Source of the DNA: Exophiala sp. HKRS030
Lineage: Eukaryota; Ascomycota; Eurotiomycetes; Chaetothyriales; Herpotrichiellaceae
Length of the DNA: 64,000 nucleotides
Direction: 5' to 3'
NCBI GenBank assembly: GCA_023897205.1
Contig: JAHWDD010000001.1
Span: forward strand, 3,472,001 to 3,536,000
The notes under the pieces: model-generated
The model's input: only the letters and a program-made list of their open reading frames with translations
What the model was told of the DNA's origin: nothing
The model's database searches: none
Translations under genes and position numbers: made by a program
Part shown: piece after piece, positions 54,601 through 64,000 of the stretch
How the letters are laid out: each line of letters starts with the position of its first letter
Position numbering within the stretch: position 1 is the first letter of the stretch

Positions 54601-56904
54601 TCAATGCAAGAAGAGTAGACACAATGGAGGCGTGAATCTGTTCCTGCTTGCTCGAACGTACAGGGCAAGACCATCAATTTCGTCGAAAAAAATGATGCTG
54701 GGTTGAGTCTTTCGAGCCTCTTCAAACAGCAGCCGCAATTGTCTTTCAGCTTCGCCGACCCATTTGCTCAAAGCATCAGCACCTTTGCGCATATAGAAAG
54801 TAACTTTGCGTCCCTGCGAGCTTACACTAGTTGCAAGTGCCCTTGCAAGCAAGGTCTTGCCCGTACCTGGAGGGCCATGGAACAGTACACCACGAGGAGG
54901 TGTGATCTTGAATCTCATGAAGATCTCGGGGTACAGTAAAGGAAGAGCAACCATTTCTTTGAGTTGGTCGATATGGCCTTGAAGACCACCCACACCGTCG
55001 AAGTTGACATTTTGATCGACCCCCAATGGATCAGCATCAGCAAGAGCCTGCTTATCCTTGATTCTGCCAAGGTTAGCGGGAGTCCCACCGACAGCTTGTG
55101 CCGGATCTGCATTGTGAGTTGGAGGGAAGAGGTTGAAGCCGGTGGCAGTTGTTGGGGTCATTCCGACTGTTCCTCCTAAAGGTTTTGGCTGCTTCATGAC
55201 CTCGTCGTCACTGCTGTCTGAGTCCACCCCACCTTGCGCTCGAGCACCAGAGATGCCTCCACCAAGGACGGGGGCAGCTCCTCCGCCTCCACCAAATGGA
55301 CCGTAAGTGTTGAAAAGAGTCCTCTGCCAAGCGCCAGTACCTGGCTTGCGTGCTCTCTGTGATGGAGATGGCGCAGCAGCTTCTTCCTCATCTTCAATGG
55401 GAGCTAGACCTCGAAGAAGATCATAGTTTGGCTTCTTACCCACACGGCGGCCTCGAGGTTCGAAGACGATTTCTTCTTCCCTTGGCCGCCGGAGCTTTCT
55501 TCCACCTCGTTTCAAATCCGCAAGCTCTTCTGCAAGCTCCTCCTGTTCTTCCAAATGTTCACTGGCAACCTCAGACCTCTGTCGTGACGCATTCTTGCCA
55601 CGAAGTCGTGTGGATCGCCGGCCATTGTTGCTACTATCATAATCGCCATCTCTGCGGCTGTGTTTACGTGGAGAAGCGTTAGACTCACTAGAACTCGATA
55701 TCTCATCCGGATGATCTTGCTCTTCAGTGGGGTCAAAATCACTGCTTTCTTCCTGTGCTTTTCGTCTGCGACTTCCAGAAGTCCCACTCTTTGCACGACT
55801 TCTCAGGTTGCGTACACGAAGTCGATCGGTATCTTCTGGAGCCTCGAGAGGAGATGACTCCTTTTTCGATCTTCGAGTTCTTGTCGTCCGACCCCGTGGT
55901 TGTACATCATCGTCCTCCTCATCATCATCACCTTCTCCTTCGACCTGTGGATCTCCACCTTCCTCGTCAGCCACGGGCGGTTGCGTTATCTCAAGACTAG
56001 GAGGTTCCAGGTCTGGAAATTCTCCGTCACTGGACGCCTCTGCAGCCTGATATAAATCAGAAATAATTTGTGGAACGGCCGGGCGATCCTCATTGCCTGC
56101 TTCGCCATCAGCGACACCTGGCAGGTCACTGTCCAAAAGCTCGTGCTGCGAGGCCTTGATCTCAAGTTCATCGTCATCTCCACCATCTTCTTCCTCCCTT
56201 GGAACCGACTCAGACTCCTCGTCGATGGTACTTTTGGAAGGGTACTTGAGACCTTTCCCTCCTCGTGTTGGTCTGGTTGTCGCGTTTTCAGTGTCACGGG
56301 ATCCCTGTTGTACGATTTCAACATGGTTGCCAGAATTGGTAAGCGCCACGATTGGGTCTTCCTCGTCATGGGTTAGACGGCTACTTCTCCGAGCACCCAA
56401 ACCTTGCGTGGCAGCTGAGGAGGTCGACGGTTTGTTGCCATAACTTCCACTTCTGATTCTTGTCGATCTGAAGGGTCGAGCGGGAGTGGTTTTCAGCGTT
56501 ACTATCAACTGTTTCCGCCGTCTCTTAGATGGAGGTGGAGTTTTGAGGTCTTCTGAGCTGGAACTGGAATCGTCTATGTCGTCTTCATCGTCACTCTCGT
56601 CATACTTGACGCCTTTCTTTACAGCTCCTCGAATTGGCCGCCCTCTTTCGTTGGTCTCAAGCACTTCTTCGTCTTGTTCTTCGGAAGAATCACCCGAGTC
56701 GGACAGTATCTCCTCATCGTCACTGTCAATGTCCGAGGAGTCATACTCTCGCCGCCGTTTCTTGCGTGCCGGTGCTGCGGCACGAGAACGCTTCGGTTTT
56801 CCGTGTCGCGATTTGGCTGCGCCGCGAGTGTTGTCATCATAGTCTTCATCTTCAGAGTCATCGGCGGCGACAATCTCTTCAAGGCTACGCTTTGAGCCGC
56901 GCAT
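51680..56904 (-). CDS. yta7: bromodomain-containing AAA-ATPase Yta7 / ATAD2 (Abo1)
   Basis: Nuclear hexameric ATPase that binds histone H3 tails and helps disassemble or exchange nucleosomes at transcribed genes and boundaries. About 1721 aa, with one intron near the 3' end (52141-52202, GTAAGC...GACAG). Residues 1-550 are highly acidic with Ser/Asp/Glu runs and basic patches. AAA1 (about 645-900) has intact Walker A (GPPGTGKT) and Walker B (IIFFDEIDGLA) and NRPDSIDPALRRPGRFDRE. AAA2 starts near 970 with a degenerate Walker A (GKVGMGQQ), as expected for the inactive second ring. A bromodomain-like helical region lies at about 1175-1300 (VFYYNLDSVTIEKRL...YYKRPKDFLADIKRLAKDA). Three single-base losses, at GGG 54663-54665, CCCC 54039-54042 and CCC 52580-52582, break the frame; restoring each rejoins family sequence and makes the length a multiple of three. 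Confidence 0.94.
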
Positions 56905-57864
56905 GGTCGTCGCTAGGCTTCAACGTTGAAGGATGACAAATTTGGGAGGTCGGATCAAACACAGGTCCAATCTATTGTTCGATTGTGCAGGGGATACACA
57001 ACACTGAACGGGCGTGCTACGCGCTTGCAGGTCGGATCGAGGTTTTGATTGCGTTCATTAGATGAGAACGATTGTCAAGTGATGAGATCGTGCCGATTGC
57101 CAGAGCTGACCCACGGCGCGTCTTCCTTATTACTGTAGATCTCGGAACATGAAGCGAGAAAAGAGAATGGCGATGGTTGATTTGACGGCAGCCGGGACGG
57201 ACAAGGGAGAACTAGAGACTGTTAGAATGATAACAGATGTGCTTGTCTGATGGACCCGTCGACGATGGCTGCTAGGTCGCCTTTTGGGGGGGGCGTGTTT
57301 TCTGAATCTCAAGAACTCTTTTGGGCGCAGGCGGAAACTTGCCAAGCCCCATCCGCCCCACCTTTTTGGTCCTTCAACCAATTACAAGCATTGTTTTCTC
57401 CAACTTTCTGTCGAACTTCAGCACCTCAAGAAGAACAGTTTCAAAGCGACATTAATCAACAGTTCTTGACGGCCGTGATAATGAACTTGTTTGACTTCAA
57501 AAACCAGCGGAGTTGGCGCCGGATGCCGTCGCGACACTTTCAAACTTCTTAGACCCAGGTTTTCTGTCATGTGCACGCCGCTATCAACGGTCCAAAAGTT
57601 GTAGGAACTCCATTAACACAAATTTATAACACGATGATCGACGTCAGATCTCGGTTCGCTCTTGTGGAGGAACCCTGCCGTCGGTACTAGCGCAACAGCG
57701 TGCTGTCCACCGACTGGCCACCCACAATTGTACTTCTGTGAATCACGTGACTAGACGCTGGAGACGACCTCATATATTCATTTAGGCTACGGAGTACATT
57801 CTACTTCAGCATCGCAACACAATATCCACGCCGTCGAAAGTCAATCTCGGCAAGAAACAGCGTA
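56905..57864. other. intergenic, YTA7 promoter and TG lipase 3' region
   Basis: 960 nt between two minus-strand genes. Contains a G8 run (57289-57296), TACGGAGTA copy 4 (57788) and no recognisable gene. Confidence 0.5.
57788..57796 (+). promoter_or_regulatory. TACGGAGTA motif (copy 4)
   Basis: Exact copy in the context GGCTACGGAGTACATT, in the region between the lipase 3' end and YTA7. Confidence 0.3.
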
Positions 57865-60032
57865 TCAGATTGATGGGCCGCCATCTTTTTCCCTATCTTC
57901 AAATCTCGGTCCTTCGTCATCCGTTGTGCTGGTGCCGTCATCCTCACCTTCGGTCAGACCATCTGAATGCCACAGTACTGATGCCTGCCGAGTAAGCTCC
58001 TCCAGAATAGTGCTTGGACGTCGAGGTGACGGCGCGATGATTTCTGGATGATCTTCGTCTGTTGATGAGATGCTGTTATTGGTTTTTCTTCGAGCACGAA
58101 GCAGAGCTTCATCTCCCTGCTGCTCATGAACGGAATCAGGAAGACGATGTCCACCATTGGCTTCTCCTGCCTTCTTCAGTCCTTGGAGAATGACGCGTTC
58201 AATCTTCATTCGATTGGCTATGAATCGAATCTTTGGCCAACAACTACGTTCACCGACTTTGAGCATCCTATCAAGCCTTTGCGGACTTGGATCACTCAAG
58301 ATGTTCCAGAAGTCACTGAGTATAGTTTTCGGCCAGATAGTTACTGTCCCAGAAAATCTCTGAAGCCATATTTCGCTCCAATCTTGGCCCATTAGTCTGG
58401 GCAAAAGCTCGAGGTGCCGAAGTATCTTGAGGTATTTTTGCAGGTCGAGTTTGACAGATGTTTCGATTGTGGAGCCCAAGAACCCCCACGCCACCCTCGA
58501 CCTTTGCGGTGGGTGACCGGTCTTCCTGGCGATCCACGTGGAGAGAAGAAAAATAGATTGATATGAGGGTTGACCTGGGACACGATGGAGAAGTTAACGT
58601 TGAAGTGGATATTCAGAGCCTTCAGTGGGATATCTGTTCGGAGACTTCCGTCTTTCCACTTGTTTCCAAATGAATAGGGGACAAGTTTTCCATCCTTGGT
58701 TTTTCTCATGAGGACGATAGGATTCAGAATTCCAGGTACTGCAGCTGAAGCCAGGACCGCAGACCATATTACACAGTCTGGACTTGTGATGTGATTGTTC
58801 AGAATTGTAGGTGAGTGGGGATCGGAGGGAACACAAGTAACATTCAGGATTCGGCCAGTCCGTTTGTAAGCTTCCCGAAAGGTAAGAGAGCCATGACAAA
58901 ACCATGCGCATTGGCGTGCCCAATCGATCGAGTCAAATCGAGCCCCTGTCTTCCACCATCTCTTTGCCCACGTCGCAAAATTCTCATGGCAGGCACGAAT
59001 GCGATAAGCAAGAGCCGGGACCAGAAGCTTTTTCAGTTCTTCGTCCGTCCGAGTCGCAACCAGGGCGGCCACTAGAGCACCACCTGATGTTCCTGTGATT
59101 ATTTCTGGAAGTTCGCCAGCATCGAGCAGAGCTCGGATAACACCGAAGTGATAATATGCAAATGTGGCACCTCCAGACAAGAGGAGAGCACTGCGTCCAT
59201 AATTGAGATCCAGATGGCGGAAAAATTCGGCCTTGTCGTTCTCTGACAGTCGATCGCTCTCAAGCACAGTCTTGAGGCTTTGCTCTGCCTGATCGATGAA
59301 ATTCTGGATCAAATTCTTGGTTCCAATGTAGGTTTCACTGTAGAGCCGTGGATTTTCAATGCCCACGAAATTGTTCTTGATACAACCTTCGAGGAGTAAC
59401 TTGAGTTCGTCCAGAGCCGGGAGACCACCATCCCCGTCACGCGCCTGTTCAGTTTCCTGCCTGACCTTGCTTTGCAGGTCCACCAGCTGTGACGTCACCC
59501 TTTCAACAGTCTGGTGATTGTAATAAGAATAACTATCGGATTTTTTCCACTCGTCGTTGCCGAGATAACTGTCAAGCTGCTGCGCCGCCTCCAACCACTC
59601 GTCATAGGAATTAGCGTTTTGAAGTCTCCGGCGATGTGTCTCTCTCCGACCTCTCCATGTGTAAACATGCTCATACGCGTAGATGTAGAACCGGGTGAGG
59701 TTATAGATGATGAAAAGAAAAACTATCCACCCACAAACCAGGAATAGGAGAGGCCAGTACAGAATAGAGTAGACGAAGCCTTCCCTAGTTTCATCTTTGG
59801 ATCGCTGTGGCGGCTTCCTTCGAATGCGGGTGCGTTTGATCCTCTGGTGAATTGGTTTCCAGTCATTCAAGGCAGTGACTGGAGCATTCGTTGGGACTGT
59901 GAGTGCTTGAGCAAAGCTATCAAGGTCTTCACGACTTATAAAATCATTATCGAAATCAGGCAAACTATGAGGGTCGTAACTTGAGCTTGCCGTCGAACCG
60001 GTTGACTCTTTCCCGATGCCAATTGTGGACAT
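57865..60032 (-). CDS. patatin-type triacylglycerol lipase (TGL3/4/5 family, DUF3336)
   Basis: Lipid-droplet lipase of the yeast Tgl3/4/5 and plant SDP1 group, releasing fatty acids from stored triacylglycerol. Intronless, 722 aa after one base is restored. A strong hydrophobic segment (about 84-112, FVYSILYWPLLFLVCGWIVF) may be a membrane hairpin that anchors it to the droplet. The DUF3336 region (about 130-285) holds YDEWLEAAQQLDSYLGNDEWK. The patatin domain (about 290-490) has LLLSGGATFAYYHFGVIRAL, the nucleophile elbow IITGTSGGALVAAL (GTSGG) and the dyad aspartate in WKDGSLRTDIPLKAL, so it looks active. The frame changes at a C5 run (58483-58487): GRGWRGG continues as FLGSTIETSVKLDL once a sixth base is added. 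The C-terminal tail is Ser/Thr/Glu-rich and probably disordered. ATG 60032 gives MSTIGIGKES. Confidence 0.93.
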
Positions 60033-60942
60033 TCCGGATACATCGAACTTGTTTCCCGTGCTGGAAGACTTGATGCAAGTTTAATGATAGATAGTATTAG
60101 GGACTGCAAATTGGCTAGGTGGTCGGAACAAGTACATTCTTATTAGGCGTGGTCACAGGTGGTATGACGTTAGAAGTTGATGGAAGTTGTCGTCTGAATG
60201 GAGTATTTGGTGTGGCTTTGTTGGGACTAACGCCTCACGGACTTGGCGAACTGTGCGCCACTCGCCGCCGCTCAAGGCTCAAGTCGCGGGACTGAATGCC
60301 GATGCCACCAAGCCTTAGGCGTGCTATTGCGCGCCTACCCAAATTACTAGAGAATGAAAAACCTGGTAGCCACGAACGGTTGAATCCTAAAGGGTGAGCG
60401 AGAGCTGCTTTAAAGTGAGCTTTACCCGAGCCTTTGGCTTAGCATCACTGAGCAGCACTGAGCGTTCCCTGCGTACTGGCCGAGCAAACAACCAGGTGCC
60501 TAATCCGACCCCCTTGCAATCGGCTATACTTGCCTCTCGGCTGGCCTTTGTTTAAGACGGGGTTTGGGTGCGGGTTTCCTTGCCCTTACTCTGCTGCCTA
60601 GTTTTCTTTATGACCTTGAGTATGGCGAAAGAAATACGGCATTGTCAGGACCAACCGTCAAGACAAGACCACTCTTACATAAGCGCCTGGGCGCTTACCA
60701 CACACATGATATACCACGCGTCATGCATGAGAGAACCTAGAGCTCTCTATGCTTTGAGTCTTGTTTACTATAGCATTAGGGGATTGCTTGCAATACCGAA
60801 ACACTTAGCTACTATCTTCCTCTGCCTTTTCCTGCAAACGATCATAACAAAACTCTTCGAAAGGTTGCATTTGTCGGTTGACACCTAAAAAGGAGTGATT
60901 TAGACGTCGGACCGTGCCGCGGAGGTGCCCAAGTTCCAACAG
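60033..60942. other. intergenic, start of gene-sparse end
   Basis: 910 nt with the lipase promoter. A plus-strand open frame (60568-60888) begins with GTG and has a hydrophobic start, but no homology could be recognised, so it is not called. No repeat was seen. Confidence 0.4.
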
Positions 60943-62340
60943 TTATGGGTAGTCGACTCTGTCGGAGGCAGCTTCTGAGTCCGTGCCTTTCGTCTCTTTC
61001 TTGCGCTTACGCGTTAGATTTGCTTTGGCGTTTAGAGCTCTCTGCGATGCCGCCTTCATTAAATGCCATTGTGGAGCACGTTCTATAGGCTCGATAAAGA
61101 TTTCATCGTGGCGGGTATTCAATATGTCACACTGAGTGTTCTCGAAGGCCTCTGCACGACTTAGCCAAGGCTCCAAATGTTTAATGACAAATTCGCGATG
61201 TTGAGTGCTAGCATAATCGTGGATTTGATCGACAATGCAGATTAAGTCGTAAGCGCGACTGAATTCGTCGACGTTGCCCTCCCATATCGTCTCTACGTGC
61301 TAGTTTCACCATAAGCTAAGTTCATTGAAAGGCTTGGGAGAGAGGCATACACAACAACCGAGGAAGGGCCAGGCAACATAGACTTCCCAGTGAATGCCGC
61401 AGGAGATGAAGGCAAAGAGTTGATAATTTCCGCTGTCTTTGGATTGGTACTGCGTTGGATTTGCGGGATCCCGAACTAAGTCGTCTAGCATCGCTAAGTA
61501 AGCCATGCACGCGTGGTAAACCTGTTCCTGAGCTGACTCGTAAGACGCAGCACGTTTCTTGGCCTCGTAGACGGCAAAGGGGAAGAGGATGTCGGTACGG
61601 CCCCATATGCCATCGACTATCAATCCACACTCCTGATTGAGCATTTGGGCAACCAGGCGGTCTTGGTGGAGTGCTCGATGTGGTTGCATGCTGGTGTGGT
61701 CTTCGTCACAATCCCGCACGTGGCAGGGGAAGCCATGGACCATGTCAAAGTCATCATACGATCTCAGGCCCATTGTTGCATCAGGGATTCGCCGTTTAAT
61801 CGACTTTTCGCCCTGCTCGTCTACCTCGACAAATTCGTATGGCCTCTTATCACTAATTATTCGGTTAGTCCCGGTCATGATAAGACAGATGCATAAGGTA
61901 TGAAAGAGTTCGAAGAGACCAACATTCGCAACCTGTCATCGTCGTTAATCACACCGAATACATAACGCCATGCATCTGCTTCCCAGCAGAATTCAGAGAC
62001 TTTGAAAAGTTTGTTCTCAAAAGCTCGCCTAGATAGACTGTGTGCCCGCTTATCAAGCTCAGTCTGTTTTTCCTCACTCAAATGATCCCGATATTGTGGT
62101 ATGTCAAGGTTGGGGCAAAATTTGCATGCATCCTGCGCCCTTGGCTTCGAGTGGAGGAATACCGACTGCCTAGAGACTGATAGCTCCGCAAATAGTTCTG
62201 GAACTAGAGGTTTAGTTCGTTCTCTCGCTGTAAATGAACTCCTTAGGGGTTAGAAGAAGGCATGACGTTCCAGTGTACTTAGGAACTTACTGTCTCAAGG
62301 CCATACCCGTTGGTTATCTGCCTCCTACATAAATTTGACT
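60943..62340 (-). CDS. hypothetical fungal protein with PD-(D/E)XK-like motif (5' end unresolved)
   Basis: Conserved-looking fungal protein of unknown function. Clear exons are 61299-60943, 61852-61351 and 62227-61924, joined by introns 61300-61350 (GTATGC...ACTAG) and 61853-61923 (GTTGGT...ATTAG with GACTAACC branch). A further exon before 62291 is suggested by a GTAAGT donor (62290) and TTTACAG acceptor (62228). The core contains AFENKLFKVSEFCWEADAW, GLIVDGIWGRTD and LFPFAVYEAKKRAASYE; the D...E-x-K spacing (TD, then EAK) resembles the PD-(D/E)XK nuclease fold. The tail is basic (LTRKRKKETKG). To join the 5' exon in frame, one base would be needed at CC (GG 62209-62210 on the plus strand), a possible further sequence error. 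No start codon was found with confidence. A nuclease activity is speculative. Confidence 0.55.
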
Positions 62341-62572
62341 TCGATGTATGTTAGATCAGAACGGAGGTGGAAAAATCGTATGTATTTTCTTCTTTGCTTG
62401 ACCAGGCAACCATCGCAGCCTTAACTTGGATGGGGCTCTGCTTCTGAAACCAAGAATGTTTTGCTACTGCTGCAAACTGTCACGTGCAGAGCTCTGAGTG
62501 GCCGATTAGGGCTTGAAAGAAGAATGACAATTTGGACCCCAAGTTAGGCTCACCCAGCAGACAAGGCGGCCC

Positions 62573-63110
62573 CTAACTCCCCGCCCAGCTCATTCCAGAT
62601 CCCGTGCTCTTACGAAGGCGATGCTTCCTCGCGAAGGTCACATACAATTCACTCCTGATTTGTGATAGCTCCGTCGTTGAGTCCTCCATGGTTTGGACGA
62701 CGAGACAGAAGCTCTGGTCAGATGCATAGCAGCTATGAATGGCAAGACTGTTCGTCAAAGCACATTGCAAGCGTATTGATATTCCCATCCTTATAGATAA
62801 CGTGATTCTCAGAGTCTGTTATCAGATTGTGTTCGCTCAGGCTACGTTTTGTCCTATTAGTCCGAACATAAAATAGCCTTAAGATATTGCCCTGGCCACA
62901 GTAGGCGAACAACGGAGAGCCCTCATCCGCTTCGACTACCGGAGGCTCATTAAGGATTGAATCCTGCTCGTCGTTGTATGGAAGGAGAGTGATTTGTATC
63001 CGTTGGCGAAGCCTACCAGAAATTTTGTATTGATTGCAGCCCTTTGGTTTGCGTGGAAAGGTTGGTATCCCGGTACCTGTGATATTACCTACCGAAGTCA
63101 GAGGAAACAC
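62573..63110 (-). CDS. hypothetical protein fragment, frame interrupted
   Basis: Unrecognised. One frame (63110-62733) reads VFPLTSVGNITGTGIPTF through SPLFAYCGQGNILRLFYVRT to a TAG after DEQSCHS. A second frame (down to 62573) continues SCYASDQSFCLVVQTMEDST through ELYVTFARKHRLRK. They could be one protein with a frame break or an unspliced intron near 62735-62745. No ATG is near the 5' side. The alternating hydrophobic/aromatic pattern (LFAYCGQGNILRLFYV) weakly recalls beta-propeller lectins, but that is not enough to name it. It could be a degenerate gene. Confidence 0.3.
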
Positions 63111-63363
63111 CCAGCATTTGGGCGATCACCGATGCCGAGCTAATTCTATCCATAAATCAAAGGTCTTGAGCAAAGACAGTGATGATTAGATGATAATGTT
63201 AGGAATATATACTCCGCACATAAAACGCCCCACCCTGACGGAAACATCAATCCACACTAAACTAATGTAGTATAGTGCATAATCTTCAGGGTACAAGTGG
63301 GCGACATAGCGACTAGATAGCAGCTTAACATATTTCGAGTCTTGTTATTGAATACAGGTAGAT

Positions 63364-63714
63364 CTACCATTCACAGGAATATTTTAAGACTTTCATCGCT
63401 AATAGCTTCCAGGCTCCCCTTTTCGCTTCAGGGTTTCCTGATAGGTTGACACTAGCCTGATGCCAGAGAACGTGCTCAATGCCTGCCTGTGGAGTTGCGC
63501 GGTGCGGCTGTAATTTGCTCAGCCACAAATTGTGAAAGTTGGCTGACCATCGAGCGTCATGATCTAAACGAACTTCATTCTTCATCCCATATTTTGTCAA
63601 TTCCTTAAGCATGATTACTGTGCTAGCTGTAACCGTCCCGGTTTGCACTTCGAGACCCTTCAAGAAGTACAATGCGAAACGCAATGTCCGGATCTCCGCC
63701 TGATCGATCCCCAC
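63364..63714 (-). CDS. hypothetical protein, partial
   Basis: An open frame of about 116 codons without an ATG at its 5' end (the upstream limit is a GTG), containing RTLRFALYFLKGLEVQTGTV and VLWHQASVNLSGNPEAKRG. The amino-acid composition looks protein-like and the stop is TAG at 63364. The 5' part probably lies in another exon toward 64000, where a candidate acceptor (GATCAG) occurs near 63700. No family was recognised. Confidence 0.3.
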   Translation of the reverse strand: MGIDQAEIRTLRFALYFLKGLEVQTGTVTASTVIMLKELTKYGMKNEVRLDHDARWSANFHNLWLSKLQPHRATPQAGIEHVLWHQASVNLSGNPEAKRGAWKLLAMKVLKYSCEW

Positions 63715-64000
63715 GCATGGATGTCAAGACCACACGAGATAGTGGTCAGAAGTTTCAAGAAAGCGACCTTTGTGAAGCATGTCAGCGGATAGATTTTGAA
63801 AGCTTCTTTAAACTAAAAGTAGCTTCTCAAACTGGCATACCGGTTCAAGCCTTGAGAGGCACCCCCAAGATTGGGCAGCTTCTACTTGTCGTTTATGTCA
63901 TTTCTTTGCTGATGTTTGCGTGCGAAATGAGAGCTGCGATCAATATCATCTTCGTCTATTCGACTCTTACCGTCTGCTACAACCATCGAGCTTCCATAAG
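63715..64000. other. right edge, nothing identified
   Basis: The last 286 nt show no ORF of note; it may contain further 5' exons or the promoter of the partial gene at 63364-63714. Confidence 0.3.

Noticed and set aside
1280..58487. Programmed frameshifting or insertional RNA editing as the cause of the -1 sites
   Set aside because: No shared slippery sequence or downstream structure, both G and C runs are affected in the coding sense, and sites differ in context; a technical cause is simpler.
1256..58494. Calling RPT6, YTA7, CPS, HAP3, the lipase and others pseudogenes
   Set aside because: Each has a single -1 change in or beside a G/C run with otherwise perfect conservation; several are essential, so sequence error is far more likely.
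60568..60888. Hydrophobic plus-strand ORF starting with GTG
   Set aside because: No ATG start and no recognisable family; a hydrophobic start alone is not enough.

Overview
The window is nuclear chromosomal DNA from a filamentous ascomycete (Pezizomycotina). The evidence is short spliceosomal introns (47-124 nt mostly, with CTAAC/CTGAC-like branch sites), a fungal-type gene set (ERG25 sterol oxidase, AzgA purine permease, HAP3, Yta7, Cpa2, Abp1, fungal F-box proteins) and roughly balanced base composition. Protein similarity by eye fits Eurotiomycetes, perhaps Chaetothyriales (black yeasts), but that placement is only a guess.

Layout. 0-6 kb (minus strand): an F-box protein and a VNX1-type vacuolar cation/H+ exchanger. 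6-8.9 kb: a short TA-flanked MITE and an imperfect hairpin, then the proteasome ATPase RPT6 (plus). 9-12 kb (minus): an inositol monophosphatase and a Ser/Thr-rich single-pass membrane protein. 14-16.6 kb: a pterin-4a-carbinolamine dehydratase (plus) facing ERG25 (minus). 17.5-18.3 kb: a decayed, truncated MFS transporter. 18.6-20.5 kb: AzgA (minus). 22.9-26.9 kb: a convergent pair, a Baeyer-Villiger monooxygenase (plus) and an ARO8-like aromatic aminotransferase (minus). 28.1-29.4 kb: HAP3 (minus), with 3.75 kb of gene-free, microsatellite-bearing DNA beyond its start. 33.2-37.6 kb (minus): a very large F-box/DUF7892-like protein. 39-41.8 kb: ABP1. 43-47.1 kb: arginine-specific carbamoyl-phosphate synthase large subunit. 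47.8-49.1 kb: a UDP-GlcNAc-type nucleotide-sugar transporter. 49.5-60 kb (all minus): a lysophospholipase-like protein lacking its serine nucleophile, the bromodomain AAA-ATPase Yta7, and a patatin-type triacylglycerol lipase. 60.5-64 kb: a sparse end with poorly conserved hypothetical genes, one with a PD-(D/E)XK-like motif.

The genes are mostly housekeeping (protein turnover, chromatin, arginine, sterol, purine and lipid metabolism) in mixed orientations. I see no biosynthetic cluster, CRISPR, rRNA or convincing tRNA.

The most striking property of the window concerns the sequence itself. At 13 places in nine conserved genes the reading frame is broken by exactly one missing base, always in or beside a G/C run, including inside the Walker A motif of the essential RPT6 gene. 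Restoring one G or C at each site makes each of these gene models an exact multiple of three and restores family consensus. This is most simply a homopolymer sequencing or assembly artefact, so none of those genes should be called a pseudogene. The genuinely decayed gene is the MFS relic, which carries a nonsense codon, a ruined splice acceptor and a missing C-terminal half.
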